NCBI RefSeq assembly: GCF_000213175.1
Contig: NW_009799103.1
Location: forward strand, 833,295-897,294
DNA length: 64,000 nucleotides
Origin: Neurospora tetrasperma FGSC 2508
Taxonomy: Eukaryota; Ascomycota; Sordariomycetes; Sordariales; Sordariaceae
Direction of reading: 5' to 3'
In this document: positions 56,893 through 64,000 of the stretch, piece after piece
Layout: each line of letters begins with the position of its first letter
Numbering within the stretch: the first letter of the stretch is position 1
Notes under the pieces: generated by a model
Told to the model about the DNA's origin: nothing
Databases searched by the model: none
The model's input: only the letters and a program-made list of their open reading frames with translations
Translations under genes and position numbers: made by a program

Positions 56893-57309
56893 TCAGAGCT
56901 TGTTGAATTCATCATTAACGGCATCATTGATCTCAGGAAGGAGAGCTGCCGGGATGTCTTCTTTCTCTGCTACTTCATCGACGACTGGCAGAGAGGTTAC
57001 CTATTGAACGGACCCAGGTCTACCCGGGAAAGATAAGTAGCATCGTTGAACTCACTACTGTCAACAACAACATCCTCATTGGCGTCATCGCCCGTCTTAT
57101 CGGCTGATGCTTGCTCAGCGGCACTAGAGAAGGAGAGGGGAGAGGTTAGTCACATGCTTTGGCTGCCTTTGGGCGACTCGGGAAGGGTCGGCACACGAAA
57201 CTTCAAAGGGATATGATATGGCCGGAGGAGAAGAATGGACGTGAGAGTGAACGTACTCCTGCCCATCAACAGCGTCGGCGACTTCCTCGACAAAGTCCTC
57301 TAGACCCAT
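56893..57309 (-). CDS. Small acidic protein, 70 aa, three exons
   Basis: Minus-strand exons 57309-57257, 57123-57056 and 56984-56893 (intron phases 2 and 1). The conceptual protein starts MGLEDFVEEVADAVDGQ, passes through ADKTGDDANEDVVVDS and ends IPAALLPEINDAVNDEFNKL. It is rich in Asp/Glu/Ala with Val in heptad-like spacing, so two amphipathic acidic helices are likely. Intron 1 has a GTACGT donor, GACTAAC branch and CTCTAG acceptor; intron 2 has GTGAGT and CCAG. A TATAAAAG box on the minus strand (57485-57492) lies about 176 nt before the ATG. Too short for routine gene finding, but three exons keep a frame of uniform composition. The DVVVDS segment recalls exon 3 of genes A-E; homology is not claimed. 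Confidence 0.6.
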
Positions 57310-58953
57310 GATTGCCAGCGGGTTGTGATTCTTGATGGTTTGGGGTGTAGTTGAAGAATGGTGGATAACTTGAGCGATACCAAGTCAAGGCAATGGTAGT
57401 GGTTCGTCAGGGAGAGGTAGCATCGGTCGAGTTCCGGTATGATGAGCAGTAGACAATGTGTATAGGGTTCAAAGCTCGTTGAAGCTTTTATACATAGGTA
57501 GGTAGCGAAATGATAGGTAGGTACCCAAGAGGGATGATGCTGTAGGTGTCAATCCTCTAAGTTGGGAATAGTCTCTCGATACTCGAGAATCGAGAGAGAG
57601 CACTACAGGCACAAAACACAGAGTGACCAATCTGGACACTCCTCACAGATGGAAGCTGCCACCCCTCAAATGTTTGAGACGACTGTAGCAAGAACCGGCC
57701 AGCCTATTGATGCTAACGCAAATCTTCACAGCGGAAAGCGCAAAACACACCACACTCATGAATCATCACGTTCCCATCTTATATTAGCACAAGTCAGGAC
57801 GAGTAGTTGCCAAACACTCGCCTCTGTCCTCAGGATCTGAGTCGATGACAGTCCGAGTACAAAAGGGAGGAGCGAGCGAACAAATAGCGTGGGGCGTAAT
57901 AACAGCAAGTAAGGAAGAAAGGAGCCACCACAACTGCATCCACTCGCACATCTTCGAGTCCTACCTTCCTAGCCCTGCAGGTAACACTAACACTGACACA
58001 TGGATTTGACAGCTGTGACAGTCAAAAGTACCTGCCCCTTATCTGGAATTCGTGGTAGGCTCACATAAGAGGAGCTCATCAAACTGGCCAGTAACAGCAG
58101 TCGTGATCAGGGCGGGCACGAGAAAAAGTGATGTGTTTTCGGTTGGTGAGATATTGATGGGATTGGCACCTCCTTCTTGATGGGTTTGGTGACAATCACA
58201 GAATCGTGAATAAAACCGACGAGGACATGGCTGAATGAGATCGAAAACTCTCGAGCCTGGATCCCTGAATGCGGGCATTTGTTGCGTCCCGTATGAGAAA
58301 AATTTGCTAGTTACAATGGACACTCCGCCATTGTTTGTTGTGTCCATGGATTATCCGACAAATTCGATGCAACATTGACTGCTAACAAACGTTCGAAGAT
58401 GAACAATTTCATGGCCCCGAGGGTCGAGGAGTCTTCTTTCATCCAAAACAAAAAGTACGTGTGTTCTTACATAAACGCCATACCCATCATCGTATATCTT
58501 TACAGGAATCAAACAGACATCTAGCAGAACCATTCCACTTGACACCAACACTATAATCAGCGGGACACCAGTACTCTTAACACCAACTTCAATATACCAT
58601 ATCCGAATTGATTAAACGAGCCACAAGTTGGATTTGCAAAGGGGGTATCGTTTCCATGTTTCCCAAGCTTCCCATCTGAGACGCCATCCTCGTAACGCAA
58701 AGCATGCCCGTTCGTGGTTCCCTCCTCTTTCTATGCCTTCCATCCCGCGCATCCCGTTTAGCCTCTCTTGAAACCCATGCACTTCCAGTGACACGGAGAC
58801 AACACGACAAACATACATGATACCCAGACGACAATAGAACATGACTCATAACAAATACAATGTGTGCGTAGATAGCATAGAGAAGAAAGGAGCCTCATGA
58901 TCATGATCTCACCTCACGAACCATCGGTCGATCGACCGACTGTGAGTCAGCAA
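57310..58953. other. Gene-free interval with micro-gene promoter
   Basis: Contains TATAAAAG (57485-57492, minus) and paired TAGGTAGGTA motifs at 57498-57522. No further gene supported. Confidence 0.45.
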
Positions 58954-60672
58954 CTAACGGACCTCCACAGCACTGATAGACCTCGCCGTCCTCCTCCTCT
59001 TAGTATTCGGACTTAGTACGGGCCGATCACGATCTGCTCGGTCTGTTCGGTCCGCCTCAGATCTCGTAGGGCTCGTAGTGGCGTCGCTCTCGGGCGCCTC
59101 CTCCTCGAAGCTGCTGTTATAAACCTCGGACAAGGGTTCCCGTTGGCTATCACTCTCACTATCCCCCCTGCTCTGGCTCTGGGAGCTCGTGGTACTTCCC
59201 TGGCTGTTGTAACCCTGACTGCCCTGACTGTGTCGTTGACTCTGACTTTGACTTTGACTCTGATCGCTCGGACTACTTTGCGACTCCCTTCCTCCTTGCC
59301 TATCAGCACGTCGTTTCCTCGAGTTGGATTCGTTCCTCGGTGGTGTGCTGTTGTTGGTGGCGGGTTTGCGTGGCTCCACGAGAAGGTCCCAGAAGCCGAT
59401 GTGATCGGGATAGAGGTCGGAATACACGTCCGGACCGACAATGTCCTTACCCAGCGCCCTAGCTAGGCGCTCTTTCAAACCGAGAATGGGCCAGAAGGGG
59501 ACGGGCGTCATGGTTATGTCGAGACTGATTTGCTTCTTCGCTTTCTTGGACGATTGGGGTACCTTGAGCGGGTACAGCCACCGCTCCATGTAATCTGCCG
59601 TCACCGTCGCCGTGTAGACAAGAAACCGGGGGTTGTTCTCGATGCCCTCGTCGTGGGCAATGATTGCAACCTTGGTATCCTCGAACTTTGGTTCTGTAAG
59701 CTCGAAGAGTTTGCCGTTGCTGGAGCGCGTGGACTGTTGGGAGTCGGATTTTTGCGAGTACAAAGCATCCTGGTAGTAATTCGATTGCGCCATGGAGACC
59801 ATCATCGCGACAAGATACGGATCCTGATCGACGTCGGCAGGTATCAAATGTTTCGAGCGCAATGCTTGTAGACCGGCGACAGCGTCATTGGGGTTGAAGG
59901 GCGTTTGAATAATCCTGAACAGGTTTTGTCGTATCAAAGCAAGTTGCGACTTGTTGAAGTAGGCTAGAATCGGCATGTTGGGTGTCTGCTGGGGTATTCC
60001 AGGCTGCGGCTCCTGCGGGCTGTTGGGTACGTAAAAGGAGTCGTTCGGGACCGTGGGTATTGTTGCGAATGAACTGCCGATGGGTGTCTTCCACAGGCAC
60101 GGAATGCGCACCGCCTTCCGGAAGACGCGCTGGCCAAAGTAAATGTCAAGCTCGGCGTTCATCTTGGGGTTTGCTAGCCTATCCGGGAAAAAGATGCCCA
60201 TTGCGTTCTTCATGGCCATGTTCTTGCAAAATACTCGTGTCATGGACGGTTCGTTCCTGATAAGGGTGTGAAGTTGGTCGGTGAGCTGGCGCGCAAGGAG
60301 CGAAGGATCGAGCCATTGCCCATGAATAGATTCCGGTACCGGCGTGACAATAGGGGCACCTTCGGTGAACGATGCGCCAAGGAGCGTGGCATGGAGATCT
60401 GTCCAGCAAATGGGAAGAACGTAGAGCGATTTGCCAGAATTGTCGTGCATTATGTCGTATATAGAGCCTTCATCGGGGCGGTATACCCGGGGAACCTTTC
60501 GTTTCCTTGGGGTGGTCCGTTTCCGGCGCGGCGGCGATGACGTCGATGCATCGGTACTTTGGCTGCTGAAGGCGGGGCTGTGAACTTCGGAGGCTGAGGC
60601 CGGGGGTTGTTGTGTAGGGCCCGGCGATGGGCCGGATATGTCGCGTGAGGCTGACATGGCTACCTCTATCAT
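58954..60672 (-). CDS. Conserved-looking hypothetical protein, 572 aa
   Basis: Intronless. The first ATG in the frame is 60672 (MIEVAMSASRD); a second at 60657 (MSASRDISG) is equally possible. Residues 1-60 are disordered (Pro/Ser/Thr) and end in a basic patch (PRRKRTTPRKRKVPRVYRP) likely to be a nuclear localisation signal. Residues about 65-430 look globular (SIYDIMHDNSGKSLYVLPI..., AELDIYFGQRVFRKAVRIP, KLFELTEPKFEDTKVAIIAH, LDITMTPVPFWPILGLKERL). The C-terminus is a Ser/Gln/Arg low-complexity region with a run of SQ repeats and an acidic segment, ending RRRTARSISAVEVR. No catalytic motif recognised. Probably nuclear; function unknown. Confidence 0.75.
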   Translation of the reverse strand: MIEVAMSASRDISGPSPGPTQQPPASASEVHSPAFSSQSTDASTSSPPRRKRTTPRKRKVPRVYRPDEGSIYDIMHDNSGKSLYVLPICWTDLHATLLGASFTEGAPIVTPVPESIHGQWLDPSLLARQLTDQLHTLIRNEPSMTRVFCKNMAMKNAMGIFFPDRLANPKMNAELDIYFGQRVFRKAVRIPCLWKTPIGSSFATIPTVPNDSFYVPNSPQEPQPGIPQQTPNMPILAYFNKSQLALIRQNLFRIIQTPFNPNDAVAGLQALRSKHLIPADVDQDPYLVAMMVSMAQSNYYQDALYSQKSDSQQSTRSSNGKLFELTEPKFEDTKVAIIAHDEGIENNPRFLVYTATVTADYMERWLYPLKVPQSSKKAKKQISLDITMTPVPFWPILGLKERLARALGKDIVGPDVYSDLYPDHIGFWDLLVEPRKPATNNSTPPRNESNSRKRRADRQGGRESQSSPSDQSQSQSQSQRHSQGSQGYNSQGSTTSSQSQSRGDSESDSQREPLSEVYNSSFEEEAPESDATTSPTRSEADRTDRADRDRPVLSPNTKRRRTARSISAVEVR

Positions 60673-62770
60673 GGCGCGCAATTGTCCAAACAAGGTGCCA
60701 CTGCTAGAAATGAGGGACCTGAAGACAAGAGAAGCCGAGATTGGAGGCGCGCGTCAGCTATGTAGTTCCAGGTTGTTGTAATGTAGATGTAACGTTGGCG
60801 CGATGTAGCTATTGCCAGAACGAATGGTCGTCTTAAAAGGATAACAGGTGTTTGCGCGATGATATGATCAAAGAAGATAAAAGAGCGAAGTCGCAAAATG
60901 AGCGGGACTGGACGTACTCAAATGCGGTCATGAAAGAAGCAAGTGGACGGGAACTATCTCGAAGGGGGGAGAGTGTTCCTGGTCCGTCAGTCGTCTTCTT
61001 TTGTTGACCTATTCAATGGGCGGAGCGCAGTGGATGTCACAGCTCTGCTAGGGCGGATCGGCAGAGCGTTTTGTGGAGGGAGTGATGCGCGCGTCCACTG
61101 CAGTGCACGTTCCCTTTTTCTGGGGTCCCCTTTTTTCTGTTAATCCAAGTCAGCCCCACGCACAAAACACAGGTGAAATCACACCAAATTCGCAGCGCCG
61201 GTAAAACATGCAAGCAACTCACGTGAAAATGGTGCTTGGAATGATGTTTTGTTTTGGTTTGAGGAATGGAGAAAAGCGATCCAAAACAAGTCGCGCTGGT
61301 AACAACTGAGTCACCGTAAAGAGGGGGAAAAAAGCACTAGTGTAGGATCAAAGTTTGCCTTCTAGTTCAAAAAGTGGGAGGAGGGGTTTGTCCGGGTTCT
61401 TGTGTTTGCCTTTGGGCGTGAAGAAGCGGAGGGCTGGTTTTAAAAGATTGAAGAAGGCAGTAGGTGGAGGGGAGGCGGGAGAGAACCGTGACGCAGTGAT
61501 GTATGTGAGGGGACTGGAGAACCCAAAATACCCCTCCATCATCACCCTTTCTCAGTGGACGGCGCACGACGGCGCTTGTGATTCCGCGTTGGTGCGTACA
61601 CTACTATCACAGTACCTTTAAGCAGCGTAGTAGCGCTCTCGACTGGTGGTGTGCCTGTCGGGTGTGTGGCAGTCCCGGATCTGCGTCGGATGAACAATTG
61701 CGCCAACAACAGCCAGCCAAGTCTAGACTGCTGGCTGATTTCATCATTTTCGACGCGCTAGCACACGAGCTCCCGTGACTTATTGCCTTGGCATTCCCTC
61801 TTGTCTCTTCAATGTTTCTGCTTGCTGAGTCTTATCCTCTCTCCTTGATGACGGGCTCCCTTGTCGTTCATTCAGGCAGCGGTGGGCGCAGCGCGGCGTT
61901 CACGGTGTTGGACTTCATCCTATCCAACTAACATTCAGGTGTTGGCTCTCTTCCAGGTTGTTGGACTCGACCACGGCGTGAACCTTGGACAATCTTCTTC
62001 CTTGAAAAATTCCGCCATAATGAGTAATGATGGGATCCTTGGAACACCACCTTGAGCATGGAGTCTTGCTCTTGGTCTGGATTTCGAGACACAGCAGCTT
62101 AAGCTGTATGGAAAACGGGCGCTGACATCGAACGCGGTGGCTGACTACATAACACGTGAAGAGTCTTTGTGTCACTGAAACTTCCTCTGTATACCAATGA
62201 AGTGGCATTTTGGCTTGTTCACATTCGCTCTCCTTAAACAGATGATGCATTGTGCAAGACCTTCCGATTACCTCGGGACTAGGTGGTTCCACTTTAGGCC
62301 GCAAAGATCCACTTTATCGGAGCCAAGCGAGCTGCTGCCTGTCCGATGACGAGGCCGGCTCCGGTAGCTCTACACGTGATGGGAACCGGGAGTGCTTCAT
62401 ACTACTGTAGTACCAGGTCTCATCCGGAGTCCGGACACAGCCACTGCTGAGCCACAAATCCAAATAGGAAGGTGACGCACAGACCAGCTTCAGCTCTCAC
62501 TGCACACGGTGCAAGCAGCGGTCGTCACCGCCAGCTCGACGTCAGCGCAGGAGAAGCCGCCATCGCCCATCGCTGGCACGCTGCAGGTCCAGGAAGGCCA
62601 GCCCAAGTCAACCTAGTCCAATTGACCCCATCACCCCGCAAGGCTGCGCCATAGAACCCGGACGCGGTCAAGTCAACACGACATCCCAGATTTACCTATC
62701 TCCAACTTGAACACCCTTTTGCTTAATCTGGTAATAGCTTCATAGAGGGAGCTTGATACCAACCGTCACA
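60673..62770. other. 2.1-kb gene-free stretch
   Basis: Promoter regions of the divergent hypothetical gene and ARPC3. A pyrimidine/purine-biased tract at 61320-61560. No supported gene. Confidence 0.4.
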
Positions 62771-63713
62771 ATGCCGGTAAGCGCACCCGCTCGCAAGCTC
62801 CCAACACCCAGCCGCTATGCGCATAGCTTCCCCAAGCTATACCAGTCAGCCAGCCAGCTACCCCTTAATCGTCCGACAAAGCTTCGTCCACGATCGCATC
62901 ACCACCCAACAACACCACGAACCGCTTTGCGCCCAATCGCATTCCCTCGCCTCTGGCCTCACGCACCAACTCTCATCACCAAAAGCCAAACTAACGATGC
63001 CACTCACTAGGCCTACAACTCCGTCTTCAACGCCGACCCCTCCCCCCGCTTAATCGGCAATTTCCCTCTCTTCCCGCTTCGCACCAAGATCCGCGGGCCA
63101 ACCTACCCTCTCCCCTTCCCGGACCCTCCGCTCGCCGCCAACGAGTCGCCCGACCCGGACTCGGAGTCATACGACATTCTGGACGAGACGCTAGCTCTCT
63201 TCCGCGCCAACACCTTTTTCCGCAACTTTGAGATCCAGGGCCCCGCCGACCGCCTGCTGGTCTACGGCATCTGGTACATCAGCGACTGTCTGGGCCGCAT
63301 CAAGCCGCACTATGGCGTTAGGGAGGCGACGAAGGAAGTGAACAATGCGGCGCTGGATGTGAACTTTGCGTTGCCGGGCGATCCTGGGTGGCCTTTGAAT
63401 CAGGTGAGTTCTTTCGGCGATTAGTAGAGGACTTGGGGACAGGAATGGAATATGGGGAATGGAATGGGAGTAAATGTGGCTGCGGCGGTGAACGAGAAAA
63501 TGGATGGCGGCTAATAAGTTTGACGCAAAACAGATGTACGAACCCCCCCGCGACCGTCAAGACGCAGAAGTCCTCCGTCAGTACCTGTCGCAGGTTCGGC
63601 AGGAGCTGGCGCAGAGGTTACTGGCGCGCGTGTACGACGACGAGACCGAGGACAAGCCGAGCAAGTGGTGGTTGAGCTTTACCAAGAGGAAGTTCATGGG
63701 CAAGGGACTCTAA
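62771..63713 (+). CDS. Arp2/3 complex subunit 3 (ARPC3, p21-Arc), 192 aa
   Basis: Exons 62771-62776 (only ATG CCG), 63011-63403 and 63534-63713; both introns phase 0. The Arp2/3 complex nucleates branched actin filaments; ARPC3 links the complex to the mother filament and acts at actin patches during endocytosis. The sequence starts MPAYNSVF, with LIGNFPLFPLRT, DILDETLALFRANTFFRNFE, LLVYGIWYISDCL, FALPGDPGWPLN and the C-terminal KPSKWWLSFTKRKFMGK, all landmarks of this family; length is normal apart from a Pro-rich insertion around residues 35-50. The six-base first exon is easily missed by gene finders; it is required to give the canonical MPAY start. Confidence 0.95.
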
Positions 63714-64000
63714 TGCGATGCCTTCCCGGTTCAGATGGCGTTGCATGGAATCGTTTAGCGCCAAAGTATAATACGTACTCTACACAAATAATATTTCAAG
63801 TTTCCTAGAGTGTGAGGGTGTGTTGGGGCGAGCGAGCAAGGCTTTCAGTTGTTGTTGTTCTTACGTGGTCCGGTTCGAACAAGCATAGATCGAATGCACC
63901 ATATCCATAACCCGATCATGAGCGACATGGGTTGTATCTCCAGTTAACGTTCGATTAGTAGAATTACTGCAGCTCTATTTCGTGCAAATGGTATCTAAGC
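63714..64000. other. 3' flank of ARPC3
   Basis: Right end of the window; no further gene seen. Confidence 0.5.

Noticed and set aside
1-64000. Transposon, LTR or CRISPR content
   Set aside because: No transposase, reverse transcriptase or integrase motifs, no long terminal direct or inverted repeats and no spacer-repeat array were seen; the only sizeable repeats are the paralogous genes and their promoters.

Overview
The window is eukaryotic and comes from a filamentous ascomycete. Genes are broken by short introns (about 45-110 nt) with GTAAGT/GTATGT donors, CTAAC-type branch sites and CAG/TAG acceptors. Promoters often carry TATAAA. There are an intron-bearing tRNA-Glu and the fungal repertoire of a CE4 polysaccharide deacetylase, a DHA1-type MFS transporter, an SDR, an F-box-like protein, a C2H2 regulator, a type-B carboxylesterase and ARPC3. 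A sordariomycete, probably Sordariales, is my best guess, but this is inference. Exon structures below were worked out by eye from splice signals, reading-frame continuity and comparison between paralogues.

Region 1 (2.7-25.9 kb) is the remarkable part: a cluster of 14 related, fast-diverging genes with no family I recognise. Five (A-E, 4.2-10.4 kb) form a head-to-tail array with a 1.26-1.48 kb unit. They share a four-exon structure, a common TATA promoter with a repeated upstream element, and an acidic C-terminus ending in W-x-[LI]-V or close variants. A sixth copy (F, 11.3 kb) is decaying. More distant members are N (2.7 kb), G (12.8, minus), H (14.2), I (16.1, minus), J (18.6, minus), K (20.4), L (23.8) and M (25.2). 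The common core is one exon of about 76-94 codons that looks like a short helical domain. It is flanked by phase-1 introns and preceded in the distant members by a 63-81 nt exon ending in a motif like IP-[IV]-x-x-I. No other kind of gene lies inside the cluster.

Region 2 (27.7-37.5 kb) holds a secreted polysaccharide deacetylase, a methyltransferase-like pseudogene, a SET-domain lysine methyltransferase, an MFS transporter and an SDR. Region 3 (39.4-46.8 kb) holds two lineage-type proteins (a PSPEG-repeat protein and a coiled-coil protein), a tRNA-Glu(CTC) with an intron, and an F-box-like gene. Region 4 (48.6-64 kb) holds a long disordered zinc-finger regulator, a secreted carboxylesterase/lipase, a 70-residue acidic micro-gene, a conserved-looking hypothetical protein of about 570 residues, and ARPC3 of the Arp2/3 complex. 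Long gene-free intervals separate these genes. I saw no intact transposon, CRISPR array or rRNA gene.
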